Origin: Sphingobacteriia bacterium
Lineage (GTDB): Bacteria; Pseudomonadota; Alphaproteobacteria; Rickettsiales; 33-17
Direction of reading: 5' to 3'
DNA length: 64,000 bases
Assembly (NCBI GenBank): GCA_017304685.1
Contig: JAFKLR010000004.1
Coordinates: 1-64,000 of the forward strand
A program made the position numbers and the translations under genes. Positions 27,284 to 37,131 of the stretch are shown piece by piece (the first letter of the stretch is position 1; the number at the start of each line of letters is the position of its first letter). The notes beneath the pieces were generated by a model that worked only from the letters and a program-made list of their open reading frames with translations, was not told where the DNA came from and did not search any database.

Positions 27284-27580
27284 AAATTATGTTATAATTT
27301 AAACTATTATTCTTATTTAACAAAAACTGTCATTTATTTTAAATTTTTTATAAAGATTCTAAGTGTTTCGGCTTAAGTTAGATTAAAAAATTGAACAATC
27401 AACTGAACAAAATCAATCTACAACCTTTTTTAATCGCAATGCTTAATTTATAACTTATAACCCTTCTACTAATATAGGCTGGAAGTGTATTATACGATTT
27501 TAAATTAATTTTTATTTAAGATAAAATAAGTAAATGATTAGTAAAAAAATAACTTATTCTATAATTTTAAGAATTATAAT
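27284..27580. other. Intergenic region between the membrane protein gene and the rpsU terminator
   Basis: Together with the terminator at 27581-27612 this makes a gene-free stretch of 338 bp up to 27621. Genes on both sides converge. I see no supported reading frame, promoter or repeat in it. Confidence 0.55.
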
Positions 27581-27612
27581 AAAAAAGCGTACTATTAATA
27601 GTACGCTTTTTT
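27581..27612 (-). terminator. Terminator of rpsU (symmetrical)
   Basis: A perfect palindrome with arms AAAAAAGCGTACTATT and its complement: GC-containing stem with A-run on one side and T-run on the other, so it can work in both directions. It lies 9 bp after the rpsU stop. Confidence 0.9.
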
Positions 27613-27621
27613 ATTTAGGGT

Positions 27622-27819
27622 TTACTCGCTATCACGCTTACGCATTAATTTTCTATAACGCCTAATAGCTTCATTTTTCTTACGCTTTCTTTTTACAGAA
27701 GGTTTTTCATAGTCACGACGCTTTTTCATTTCGCGAAACAAACCTTCACGTTGCATTTTCTTTTTTAAAGCTTTTAAGCCTTGATCAACGTTGTTATCAC
27801 GTAAAACTACTACTACCAA
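27622..27819 (-). CDS. rpsU: 30S ribosomal protein S21
   Basis: The 65-residue basic protein matches S21 throughout: [36 protein letters not shown], then a lysine/arginine-rich tail. S21 helps the 30S subunit bind initiation regions. The start is a TTG at 27819; no ATG or GTG fits the family N terminus. A strong AAGGGGG site 8 bp upstream supports the TTG. It is divergent from the COQ9-family gene by 51 bp. Confidence 0.95.
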   Translation of the reverse strand: MVVVVLRDNNVDQGLKALKKKMQREGLFREMKKRRDYEKPSVKRKRKKNEAIRRYRKLMRKRDSE

Positions 27820-27870
27820 ATTTCTTACCCCCTTTTCATTTCCTAGAATATTTGCTATTTTTTATAACAA

Positions 27871-28551
27871 ATGTTAAATTTAAAGCCTAATACTAATCAT
27901 ATAGTTTTATTTATGCAAGCAGAAATTGAGAGGGAAAGACAGAAAATTGTAGAAATTGCCACTACAATCATTCCATTTGAAGGATGGACAGAACATGCTT
28001 TAAAGCTTTCCATGAAAAAAGCAGATATTGACCCAAATTTAATATCTATCTATTTCCCTAATAAACTTATTTCAGTTTATGAAAAACTGTTAGAAATAAT
28101 TGATTATAAACATACTTCATCACTTGATTTCGAATATCTTAAGTCTTTGAAAGTTAGAGAAAAAATTTTCTATTTGATAAAAACACGTTTAGAAATTTCA
28201 AAAAAATATAAAGAAACTTTAAAAACAGGATCAAGTCTTCTTTCACTTCCAAGCAACACTCTCCGTGGCTCAAAAAAATTATGGTTATCAGTCGATAAAA
28301 TATGGAAACTTGCTGGAGATAATTCATTAGATTTTAATTATTACTCTAAAAGAATCATTTTATCTGCTGTCTACGCCTCAACATTACTATATTGGTTCGA
28401 AGATTATTCAGAAGCTCAAAAAGATACTATAATATTTTTACAAAATAGAATTGACGATGCTTTAAAATTTGGTAAATTTAGTAATAATATAGTAAACTTA
28501 CCACTGAAGTTTACTAAACTGCCATTTATAAGGCTAATTTTTAACAGGTAA
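27871..28551 (+). CDS. COQ9-family ubiquinone biosynthesis protein
   Basis: The 226 residues match COQ9: a helix-turn-helix-like start (IATTIIPFEGWTEHALKLSMKKADI), the middle LKSLKVREKIFYLIKTRLE, and YYSKRIILSAVYASTLLYWFEDYSE, which is the hallmark stretch of the family. COQ9 is a lipid-binding helper of the late ubiquinone hydroxylation steps. In alphaproteobacteria it often lies next to rpsU, as here. The start at 27871 has no ribosome site, and Met15 (27913) is a possible alternative. Confidence 0.9.
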   Translation: MLNLKPNTNHIVLFMQAEIERERQKIVEIATTIIPFEGWTEHALKLSMKKADIDPNLISIYFPNKLISVYEKLLEIIDYKHTSSLDFEYLKSLKVREKIFYLIKTRLEISKKYKETLKTGSSLLSLPSNTLRGSKKLWLSVDKIWKLAGDNSLDFNYYSKRIILSAVYASTLLYWFEDYSEAQKDTIIFLQNRIDDALKFGKFSNNIVNLPLKFTKLPFIRLIFNR

Positions 28552-28553
28552 AC

Positions 28554-29093
28554 ATGGGAAATCGGTTAATTGTAACTATAAGCTTATATCTACTCTTAAA
28601 TAGCTTTTTTATAATGATAATCGCTCAATCACGCTTAAATAAAACAAATGTAGATTATATTCCAAATGCTAATAGTCATAATCATAATCTCCCTATAAAT
28701 AATTGGGCTTCAGCCAATCATTTATTAATTACCCTTGAAAAAGATGCTCGCCAACTAATAACGCAATTTGAAATTAAAAATTTTAAAATTACTAATGAAC
28801 CTAGTTTTGTAAGAATAGATATTCCAGAAGAAGAAATTTTTGAAGATAACAAAGCTCAATTTTTAAAAGATAAAAAACTTTTTTTTGAGACTTTGGCAAA
28901 TTATTTAAATAGGAAACAAGAAATAATAGATTTAGACATTTATATCGGCAGTAGTTTAAAAAATATAATTAATGATAGAATTTGGTACATAAATAAATTT
29001 TTTAACCATGTGATAAATGATAAAGAAAACTTTACTGTATTATTTCAAGAAAAACCTTTTATAACTATTTTTTTTAGAATTAAAACTTCATGA
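28554..29093 (+). CDS. OmpA/MotB-like periplasmic protein with one membrane anchor
   Basis: The 179 residues begin with a membrane segment (VTISLYLLLNSFFIMIIAQ). A periplasmic part follows that resembles the start of an OmpA/MotB peptidoglycan-binding domain: FVRIDIPEEEIFEDNKAQF and LFFETLANYL, compare LPSDLLF.SGSAEL in MotB. The membrane segment has no acidic residue, so it cannot be a proton-conducting stator on its own. It starts 2 bp after the COQ9 gene and overlaps motB by 4 bp. I infer a stator-associated role from its neighbours. The domain match is weak. Confidence 0.55.
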   Translation: MGNRLIVTISLYLLLNSFFIMIIAQSRLNKTNVDYIPNANSHNHNLPINNWASANHLLITLEKDARQLITQFEIKNFKITNEPSFVRIDIPEEEIFEDNKAQFLKDKKLFFETLANYLNRKQEIIDLDIYIGSSLKNIINDRIWYINKFFNHVINDKENFTVLFQEKPFITIFFRIKTS

Positions 29094-29785
29094 AAATTTT
29101 AAATTACTACGAAAAGCAAGAAATTAAATACGGTAATTTTTCTGTATTATTAAAAGAAGAATCAGAAAACAATCTAGTATGGATGTTAATTTTAGGTGAT
29201 TTATTATCATTATTACTCGCATTTTTTATTTTAATTTACATTGATAAAATTCCTGTTGAAAAATTATGGCAACATATCGTTACTTCAGTTAATATGAAGT
29301 ATTCACATAAGGATTTTAATGATATTGAGTCAATATTTAAAAAAAGCTCTGACTTTAAGGTTAAAGAAAGCTCGATAAAAACTGTGTATTTAGAGCAAGT
29401 ATTAAAAAACCAATTTAAAAAAATTAAGGAACTCAATGCTTTAGAACTTACCAATGATAATAAATCTATAAAAATCTTTGTACCTCATAAAATAATTTTT
29501 GACCCTGATAGTAAAAAATTAACTGAACTTGGAACAGCTTTTTTAACTGTAATTGCAAATAGTATTTCGAAATTTCAAGACAATGTAAGAATTTTAGGAA
29601 TTAATTATGAAACAAATGATAATTTAGATTCTGATTTTGAACTATTAATTGAAAGAACAAAAGAAATTGCAAATTTCTTGAGAATTTTTCAATATAATTA
29701 TAATATTGAATTTGGAATATCTAATTTAAAAGGAAAAGCGGCAGATGAATCTACGCACAGTTTTGAGATAATTATTAATGATTAA
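29090..29785 (+). CDS. motB: MotB-like flagellar stator protein
   Basis: The 231 residues have a short cytoplasmic N terminus and a membrane segment LVWMLILGDLLSLLLAFFIL. It carries Trp31 and Asp37 in the same spacing as the proton-binding Asp helix of MotB (W...AD..T.L.AFF). The periplasmic part has KIFVPHKIIFDPDSKKLTEL, like the MotB/OmpA domain that grips peptidoglycan. No motA lies beside it. It overlaps genes on both sides by a few bases, in a unit COQ9, MotB-like, motB, TPR protein. With fliP at 38020 it supports a flagellum. A non-flagellar ExbD/TolR-like use is the main alternative. Confidence 0.68.
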   Translation: MKILNYYEKQEIKYGNFSVLLKEESENNLVWMLILGDLLSLLLAFFILIYIDKIPVEKLWQHIVTSVNMKYSHKDFNDIESIFKKSSDFKVKESSIKTVYLEQVLKNQFKKIKELNALELTNDNKSIKIFVPHKIIFDPDSKKLTELGTAFLTVIANSISKFQDNVRILGINYETNDNLDSDFELLIERTKEIANFLRIFQYNYNIEFGISNLKGKAADESTHSFEIIIND

Positions 29786-32700
29786 GTTCTATAAAATTAT
29801 ATTTTTGACCTTTATTTTAATTAGCTTTAGTTTTACAAGCTTAGCTAATAATATTAGTTTACAAAAAAAAATTGTAAGCCCTAATCTAACAAGAATAATT
29901 TTATCAAATTTTAAATCAAATGATTTAAAGGTTTATAAGTTAGATAGTAAAATTATTATTAATATTCCTGCAGGATCAAAAGTTGAAATACCTTCTATTA
30001 CAGGTAATGGTATCAAAAATATTGAGATAAAAGATAATAAAATTATTATAATTTTAGAAGATGAGAATTATCGTTATAGAAAATTTTTAAGCGATAATTT
30101 TCTTGGGTTAGATTTAATTAAAGAATTAAATACTAAACCTAAAATTTCAGCCCCTAAAGAAACTAAAAACAAAGATGAAAAAAAAGCTGTTAAAGAAAAG
30201 AAAGAAGTTAAAAAAGAAATAAATCATGAAAGCAAAAACAGTAAAGTAAAAAATGAGAAAAAAATAATAAAAATAAAGGAAGAAACAAAAAAATCTATAA
30301 CAAGTAATTCTAAAAACCAGTTTAATAATTTTGCTGAACAAATAATTACTTCTGTAGAAAAATCTAAAACAGTTAATCAAGCTGAAAATCCAAAAGTTAT
30401 AGAAAAAACTGAGAAAAAAATTGTAATCGACAAAACTATAAAAGCCCCGATCTTAAATGTTGAAAGTACTAATTTAAATGAAAATTTTGTTAAAGTAATT
30501 TCATTAAATAAAGATGATATTTTAACTTTTGAATGGAATAAACCTGTAAGTGCAGCAGTATTTAAAAGATCAGGATTTATTTATATTGTTTTTAACGAAA
30601 GTCAAAATATACCTTTAGTTCCAACGGAAAATACAATAGGCATGACTTTCCAAGTTAAGAATAACTTTGCTATTTATAAAATTAAATCTGATAAAAATAT
30701 AAAAATTAATCGTGAATCAACTTCTTGGATAATCACTTTAACACCAGACAAGGTAAATTCTGATGCTTATGAAATGGGTGAAGGAGAAATTTCATCTGAT
30801 TTTAATATCTTTTACCAAGTTCCTGGCTTAAGCAATGCTTTAAATTATGTAGATCAGATTGTTGGAGATGATTTAACCATTTTTACAGTGGATAATGATA
30901 CAATTAACGTAGAACAAAAAATTAGTAAAACTGATTTTGAAATTATTCCAACAAGCCTTGGTATAGTAGTTTTAAAGAAAAATGATTCAGTTAAAATACT
31001 ACAAGAAAAAAATAAAATAATTTTAGATTCACCAAGTTTTAAAAAGAAGAATTTAGATTATCAAACTAAAGATAGTTTTTTTAACTTTGGAAATTGGAGA
31101 ACTATAAACAATCCAAACTTTAAAAAAGATCTTGAAAAACTTTTTTCTGAACTAACATTTGCAGAAAGTTTTAAAAAAACTAAGATAAGGCTTAAGATTG
31201 TTGATTTTTTCCTTACAAATGGCATGCCTACAGAAGCTTTATCTGCTTTAAAAAACGCAAGATTTTATGAACCTATACTTGCCTCCAAAATTGAATATAA
31301 AGTTTTAGAAGCGCTTTTATATTTCCTTGACGGTGAACATGTTATTTCACGTAATCTGTGGAATGACATTAATTTAGCAGAAATTCATCCTAAATTTCAT
31401 AATGAAATTAAATCCTGGATAACCGCTGCAAATTTAACGCTTAATGATGAGTTTTCTAAATATAAAATAAATTACTTAGAAAACCGTAATTTATTTATGA
31501 GTAAATATCCTAATTTAATTAAACAGCAATTAGCCCTAATTGAGTTAAATGATTTAATTGATAATAAAGATTATAAAGCTGCTGAAAATTTGATTGAGGT
31601 ACTAAATAAAGAAATTATTCCGCAATATAAAAATGATTTAACTTATTACACTGGTTTACTTGCAAAAGAACAAAAAGATTATGAAAGCGCACAAAAGACG
31701 TTCAAAATTTTAACTGATAAAAAATTATTAGATCCAAAAAACAGAGCAAGAGCTATATTTGATTTAACAAAAATTGAAATTGAAACTAACAAAATTACTA
31801 AAGAGGAAGCAATAAAAAAACTTTCAAAACTTGATATGGTTTGGAGAGGAGATTTTGTTGAGGCTGAGATATTAGAATTATTTGGTAGATTAAACTTAGA
31901 GACTAGAAAATTTGTACCTGCCTTTCAAGCTTGGCAAACACTTGTAGATAATTTTCCAAATTGGCCTGGTACTATTAATATTGCAACAGAATTAAGTAAC
32001 AATTTTGTTAATATATTTAACGGCGAAATGGGAAAAGGACTAAGTGATTTAGAATTAACTACAATTTTTTTTGAATTCAGAGAGTTAATTCCTATTGGTA
32101 AAGCAGGGGATCAAATAGTTCAAACAATGATTAATAAAATGATTGTCCTAGATTTATTAGATCAAGCCTCGATTTTATTAGAGCATCAAGTAAAATATAG
32201 AACGAAAGGTGATTTTAGAACAAATTTAATTTCACAATTAGCATTTATCTATGTTCTTGATAATAAACCTGAAAAAGCTATTGAAACTCTTAAATTACCC
32301 CTTGATTCATCTTTAACTTATGAGAAAGAAAGAGAACGAATGTTTCTTCTTGTAAAAGCTCTTATAGATGCTGGTAAAGAAACTGATGCTTTAAATTTAA
32401 CTAAAGCAGATTTAAGCACAGATGCAAGTGCTGTAAGGGCTGAAATTTATTGGCGAAATAAAAATTGGACAAAGCTAAAAGAAGAATTAAATATGTTAAC
32501 AGAAATTTGGGCTGCTAATGGGTTACCTTTAGACAGTCTAAAGGAAAAATTGGTCATAAAATTAGCTGTAGCTCAAAATATGCTTGGCAATTTACAAGCG
32601 GTTGAAGTAATTAAAAAACAATTCTATGATAAGTTAAATAACCCTTTTAATAAAAAAGTTATAGATTTTATATTAGAAAAAAGTAACTTATTATCTTTAA

Positions 32701-32810
32701 GAGATATTGATAAATCCATGGGTTTAGATACAATACAGTTTTTCTTAGAAGAATATAAGAAAAACTTAGTAAATAATTATAATTTAGATACTTCTAACAT
32801 TTTAAATTAA
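29778..32810 (+). CDS. Large exported TPR-repeat protein, perhaps flagellar-motor associated
   Basis: The 1010 residues open with a signal peptide (MIKFYKIIFLTFILISFSFT, then SLA). An AMIN-like beta domain follows at about 25-115. A low-complexity Lys/Glu-rich linker lies at 120-175 and a second beta-rich domain at 230-420. From about 460 to the end there are helical tetratricopeptide-type repeats, for example YYTGLLAKEQKDYESAQKTF and FGRLNLETRKFVPAFQAW. It overlaps motB by 8 bp and ends directly before dnaG. Position suggests a periplasmic motor or envelope scaffold. I know of no defined function. The linker's composition gives an antisense reading frame that is not a gene. Confidence 0.75.
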   Translation: MIKFYKIIFLTFILISFSFTSLANNISLQKKIVSPNLTRIILSNFKSNDLKVYKLDSKIIINIPAGSKVEIPSITGNGIKNIEIKDNKIIIILEDENYRYRKFLSDNFLGLDLIKELNTKPKISAPKETKNKDEKKAVKEKKEVKKEINHESKNSKVKNEKKIIKIKEETKKSITSNSKNQFNNFAEQIITSVEKSKTVNQAENPKVIEKTEKKIVIDKTIKAPILNVESTNLNENFVKVISLNKDDILTFEWNKPVSAAVFKRSGFIYIVFNESQNIPLVPTENTIGMTFQVKNNFAIYKIKSDKNIKINRESTSWIITLTPDKVNSDAYEMGEGEISSDFNIFYQVPGLSNALNYVDQIVGDDLTIFTVDNDTINVEQKISKTDFEIIPTSLGIVVLKKNDSVKILQEKNKIILDSPSFKKKNLDYQTKDSFFNFGNWRTINNPNFKKDLEKLFSELTFAESFKKTKIRLKIVDFFLTNGMPTEALSALKNARFYEPILASKIEYKVLEALLYFLDGEHVISRNLWNDINLAEIHPKFHNEIKSWITAANLTLNDEFSKYKINYLENRNLFMSKYPNLIKQQLALIELNDLIDNKDYKAAENLIEVLNKEIIPQYKNDLTYYTGLLAKEQKDYESAQKTFKILTDKKLLDPKNRARAIFDLTKIEIETNKITKEEAIKKLSKLDMVWRGDFVEAEILELFGRLNLETRKFVPAFQAWQTLVDNFPNWPGTINIATELSNNFVNIFNGEMGKGLSDLELTTIFFEFRELIPIGKAGDQIVQTMINKMIVLDLLDQASILLEHQVKYRTKGDFRTNLISQLAFIYVLDNKPEKAIETLKLPLDSSLTYEKERERMFLLVKALIDAGKETDALNLTKADLSTDASAVRAEIYWRNKNWTKLKEELNMLTEIWAANGLPLDSLKEKLVIKLAVAQNMLGNLQAVEVIKKQFYDKLNNPFNKKVIDFILEKSNLLSLRDIDKSMGLDTIQFFLEEYKKNLVNNYNLDTSNILN

Positions 32811-34616
32811 ATGTCCAACATTTTAGAAGAGATTAAATCTAGGGTAAAACTATCCGAGATTATAAGCAAAAAAGTAGTTTTAAAACGTAAAGGTAAGGAA
32901 TATTCTGGCTTATGCCCTTTTCATTCAGAAAGTACACCTTCATTTACAGTCAATGATGATAAACAATTTTATCACTGCTTTGGTTGCCACGCGCATGGTA
33001 ATGCATTTGATTTTATCATGCAATTTGAACGCATGGAATTTGGTGAAGCTTTACGTTACTTAGCTAAACTTACTAATGTCAAACTTCCTGAAAAATATAG
33101 CCCAGGTTTTTTTCAAAAATTTGATGTTTTTAACCAAATAATGGTGCAAGCCGTAAAGTGGTATCAAAAAAATTTATCATCAGCTACTAATGCAAAAAAT
33201 TATTTACAAAAAAGAGGGATTTCTAAGGAGATTGAAGAACATTTTAAAATTGGATTTGCTCCATCTAATGATTCAATCAATAGATATTTATTAAATCTTG
33301 GGTTTAAACAAGAAGATATTATAGCAGTGGGTCTTGCTTGGAAAAATGATAAAGGCAAAATCCTTGATAGCTTTTTTGATAGAGTAATGTTCCCAATATT
33401 TGACCTTAAAAATCAACCAATTGCTTTTGGTGGTCGGTTAATTGAATCTAATAATAATTTACCAAAATATAAAAATTCATCTGAAACTGACATTTTTAAA
33501 AAGGGAGATATAGTTTATAATTTAAATTACATCAAAAGTCAGGGGCTAAATAAAATTATTGTAACCGAAGGTTACATGGATGTAATAGGGTTATATAAAG
33601 CAGGTATAGACTATGCTGTAGCACCTCTAGGTACAGCTCTAACTATTAATCAATTAAAACTTATTTGGCAATTTACGAATGAACCTATCTTATGCTTTGA
33701 TGGCGACAACGCTGGTCAGAAATCAATGTATAGAGCTATTGAAGATGTTATTTTACCTAATATTACCCCAGGTTTTACTGTTAAATTTATAGTCTTACCT
33801 GAAGGTAAAGACCCGGATGAAATGGTACAGAGCGGACAAACTGAACTTTTACATTCATTGATTGAAAATCCTATTTCTTTATTAGATATGATTTGGCGTA
33901 AGTTTGTGCCTTCTAATGCCAAAACTTTAGATCATGAAGGTAAAGCGCTAGTAGAAAGTAATCTATTTAAAGAAGTTAGTAAAATTAAAGATAGAATTGT
34001 TTGTAGCAATTTCTATAGTGCAATTAAACAGCGTTTTTGGGAAGAAGTAAAAAGCAATAGAGCTAAACCCGGTGAACGCTCAAATTTACATTCGCAAGAT
34101 ACGGTTACGCACAGAATTGATCTAAATCCAGAAGCTCAATTAGATAGACAAATTGGCTTTACCATTGGTATTCTTACTTTACAACCTCATTTAGTAGATA
34201 AATATTTTGATCATATTATTATGCTTCAAACAGATAATTTTGAACTTGATAATTTAATAAACCAAATTATAAGTGGAGATACAAGTGTAGATATCTCATT
34301 TTTAGAAAAAGCGCCTTATTTAGTTAAACTGCCACCTGTGGCAGATGACTACCATGGTGAGCTATTATTTGAAGATGCAATAAATCATTACTTAATAAAT
34401 AAAATTACTAATGAAATTAAAGTATTTCAATTAAATAGTGGGTCAATTGAAAACCTACATGAAATATTAAGAAACTTAAATGAGGAATTATTAGCTAGAA
34501 AAAATCGTGAAAGATTATTAAGAGAAGAAATTCATTCATATTTAGATTTTTTAAAGCAAAAAAAATACAATATTATAAATGACGAGTGGGAATATATTTA
34601 TGACAAATTTACCTAA
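32811..34616 (+). CDS. dnaG: DNA primase
   Basis: DnaG makes RNA primers for replication. The 601 residues show the CHC2 zinc finger (CPFHSESTPSFTV to HCFGCHAHGNAFDF), the core starting at YLQKRGISKE, and the TOPRIM domain with VTEGYMDVIGLYKAG and CFDGDNAGQKS. The C-terminal helicase-binding domain is present but divergent. The ATG follows the TPR gene stop directly, and valS begins inside the 3' end. The usual partner rpoD is not next to it. Confidence 0.97.
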   Translation: MSNILEEIKSRVKLSEIISKKVVLKRKGKEYSGLCPFHSESTPSFTVNDDKQFYHCFGCHAHGNAFDFIMQFERMEFGEALRYLAKLTNVKLPEKYSPGFFQKFDVFNQIMVQAVKWYQKNLSSATNAKNYLQKRGISKEIEEHFKIGFAPSNDSINRYLLNLGFKQEDIIAVGLAWKNDKGKILDSFFDRVMFPIFDLKNQPIAFGGRLIESNNNLPKYKNSSETDIFKKGDIVYNLNYIKSQGLNKIIVTEGYMDVIGLYKAGIDYAVAPLGTALTINQLKLIWQFTNEPILCFDGDNAGQKSMYRAIEDVILPNITPGFTVKFIVLPEGKDPDEMVQSGQTELLHSLIENPISLLDMIWRKFVPSNAKTLDHEGKALVESNLFKEVSKIKDRIVCSNFYSAIKQRFWEEVKSNRAKPGERSNLHSQDTVTHRIDLNPEAQLDRQIGFTIGILTLQPHLVDKYFDHIIMLQTDNFELDNLINQIISGDTSVDISFLEKAPYLVKLPPVADDYHGELLFEDAINHYLINKITNEIKVFQLNSGSIENLHEILRNLNEELLARKNRERLLREEIHSYLDFLKQKKYNIINDEWEYIYDKFT

Positions 34617-37131
34617 TCAATACGATCACCTTACAATTGAAAAAAAATGGCAAGAAAAATGGTTTACAAGTAATGTTTATCATTGGAATGAAAATGCATC
34701 ACGTGAACAAAGCTATGTAATTGATACTCCTCCTCCTACTGTTTCAGGATTGCTTCACATGGGTCATATTTTCAGTTACACGCAAGCTGATTTTATAGCT
34801 AGGTATAAAAGAATGCGTGGATTTGAAGTATTTTACCCAATTGGTTTTGATGACAATGGATTACCTACTGAAAAATTAGTTGAAAAAAGTAGAAATATTC
34901 GTGGCTCTCAAATGTCTCGTGAAGAATTTATTAAGATTTGCGAAGAAGTCGTGAAAGATGCAGAAGAAGAATTTAGAAAATTATTTAAATCAGCCGCTTT
35001 AAGTTTTGATTGGAGACAAGAATACCAAACTATAAGTCCTACATCTCGTAAGATATCGCAATTATCTTTTATAGATTTATATAATAAAAATTTAGTTTAC
35101 CGTAGCCCCCAACCCACTTTATGGGATCCAAGCGATCAAACTGCTTTAGCTCAAGCTGATATTGTTGATCAAGAGTTAAAAGGCTATATGCATCATATAA
35201 TTTTTAAAGATGAAAATAATAATGATCATATAATAGCAACTTCACGCCCTGAATTATTACCTGCTTGTGGTGCAGTCCTTGCTCATCCAGATGACGCTCG
35301 CTTTAGCCACTTAAAAGGAAAACATTTAATCACTCCACTTTTCAATATAAAAGTTCCTGTCATATTTGATGATAAAGTTGAAATGGAAAAAGGTAGTGGA
35401 CTTGTAATGTGTTGTACCTTTGGAGATATCACTGATATTCAATGGTGGAGAAAGCATAATCTTCCTCTTAGACAAGTCATTAATAGATATGGGAAACTTA
35501 CTTTTGAACATTTAGATTACTCAAATGATGCTTTAGATTTAAATATTACTAAAAAGTTTTTAGACGAATTAAAAGATTTAAAAGTTAAAGATGCTAAAGT
35601 TAAAGTAGTGACTCTATTAACAGAAAATAATCTTTTACAAAAAAGCGAAGAAGTTCTTCACGTGGTAAAATGCGCTGAAAGATCAGGAACACCTTTAGAG
35701 ATTTTAATTACTGAACAATGGTCAGTAAAAATTATCGATCATAAAGAAGAATTATTGAAGAAATCTAATGAATGTACTTGGTATCCAGAGTATATGAAGC
35801 ATAGAATGGATAATTGGATTAATGGCTTAAACTGGGATTGGTGTATTAGTCGTCAACGCTTCTTTGGCGTTCCCTTCCCTGCATGGTATTCAAAACGTAA
35901 AGGCGAAGAAGGAAAAATAATCATAGCAGACACTGACCAGTTACCAGTAGATCCATTTACTGATTTACCAAAAGGATATTCACGGGATGAGGTTGAGCCT
36001 GACAAAGATGTAATGGATACCTGGGCTACCAGCTCTGTAACTCCACAACTTAATAGTCTTGCTATTAATAAAGATCTTGCAATTGATTATGATCGTCACA
36101 CGAAACTTTACTCTGCTGATTTGAGACCACAAGCACATGAAATAATACGTACGTGGGCTTTTTACACATTAGTTAAATCTCATTTTCATGAAAATTCTGT
36201 TCCATGGAAAAATTTAATGATTAGTGGTTGGTGCTTGGCTGCAGATAAAACAAAAATGTCAAAATCAAAAGGAAATGTTGTAACTCCTGTAAATTTAATT
36301 GAAGAAAAGGGAGCGGATGTAGTTAGATATTGGGCTTCAAATTCTAGGCTTGGAGCAGATATAGCTTATTCTGAAGAAGTATTTAAAATTGGCCGTAAGC
36401 TAATAAATAAAGTTTGGAATGCTGCAAAATTTTCTTCCCAATATTTTGAAATTTTCAAACCAAATAATATAACATTGTTAGAAGCTAAAAATAATAAAAT
36501 TATTTTTAATATAATTGATTTATGGATGCTTTCAAAATTAAAACAAACTGTTGAACTTGCTACTAAAGAATTTGAAAACTACGAATATTCTTTTGCAAGA
36601 ACTGCCATAGAAGATTTCTTTTGGAATGTATTTTGTGATAACTATTTAGAGATTGTTAAAACTCGTGCTTATAATCAAAATAATGATGATAATGAAGGTC
36701 AGAAAAGCGCTATTAGCAGCCTTTATTTTACTCTTAATTATATTTTAAAGCTGTTTGCACCTTTCATTCCCCACATTACAGAAGAATTATATAGTGCGAT
36801 ATATAATCCCAATAACTTTATACATGCAAAAAATAATTGGCCTAATTCAGAGGAATTATTTATTGACGATAATGCTTTAGTAATTGGTGAGAACTTTATT
36901 CAAATATTGGCGGAAGTAAGACGTATTAAAGCAGAAAATAATTTATCTTTAAAAACACCTGTAAAAGAAATTATTATTAATGTTAAGGATAATAACATAA
37001 AAGAAAATTATGTTAAAATAATAAAAGATTTGCAAAATGTAACACAAGCTGAGAAAATATCTTTCGGTACAATTGAGAACATGATTGAATCAATTGATAA
37101 TTCAATAAGCTTTGCGGTTATTTTAACATGA
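34600..37131 (+). CDS. valS: Valyl-tRNA synthetase, archaeal/eukaryal-like type
   Basis: This class I synthetase of 843 residues starts MTNLPNQYDHLTIEKKWQEK. The HIGH motif is HMGH (53-56) and the KMSKS motif is at 552-556. The block after HMGH reads FYPIGFDDNGLPTEKLVEK. Standard bacterial ValRS has a GTDHAGIATQ-type block there, while archaeal ValRS has the DDNGLPTE form, which is also reported for Rickettsia. The C-terminal coiled-coil arm of bacterial ValRS is missing. An ATG 21 bp upstream is in frame but has no ribosome site and lies deep in dnaG, so 34600 is chosen. Confidence 0.95.
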   Translation: MTNLPNQYDHLTIEKKWQEKWFTSNVYHWNENASREQSYVIDTPPPTVSGLLHMGHIFSYTQADFIARYKRMRGFEVFYPIGFDDNGLPTEKLVEKSRNIRGSQMSREEFIKICEEVVKDAEEEFRKLFKSAALSFDWRQEYQTISPTSRKISQLSFIDLYNKNLVYRSPQPTLWDPSDQTALAQADIVDQELKGYMHHIIFKDENNNDHIIATSRPELLPACGAVLAHPDDARFSHLKGKHLITPLFNIKVPVIFDDKVEMEKGSGLVMCCTFGDITDIQWWRKHNLPLRQVINRYGKLTFEHLDYSNDALDLNITKKFLDELKDLKVKDAKVKVVTLLTENNLLQKSEEVLHVVKCAERSGTPLEILITEQWSVKIIDHKEELLKKSNECTWYPEYMKHRMDNWINGLNWDWCISRQRFFGVPFPAWYSKRKGEEGKIIIADTDQLPVDPFTDLPKGYSRDEVEPDKDVMDTWATSSVTPQLNSLAINKDLAIDYDRHTKLYSADLRPQAHEIIRTWAFYTLVKSHFHENSVPWKNLMISGWCLAADKTKMSKSKGNVVTPVNLIEEKGADVVRYWASNSRLGADIAYSEEVFKIGRKLINKVWNAAKFSSQYFEIFKPNNITLLEAKNNKIIFNIIDLWMLSKLKQTVELATKEFENYEYSFARTAIEDFFWNVFCDNYLEIVKTRAYNQNNDDNEGQKSAISSLYFTLNYILKLFAPFIPHITEELYSAIYNPNNFIHAKNNWPNSEELFIDDNALVIGENFIQILAEVRRIKAENNLSLKTPVKEIIINVKDNNIKENYVKIIKDLQNVTQAEKISFGTIENMIESIDNSISFAVILT

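Noticed and set aside
30147-30380. Phenylalanine-rich antisense reading frame
   Set aside because: It is the complement of the Lys/Glu-rich linker of the TPR protein; composition alone explains it.
34579-34599. Upstream ATG for valS
   Set aside because: It adds seven residues not seen in the family, lacks a ribosome site and lies deeper in dnaG; the ATG at 34600 is better placed.
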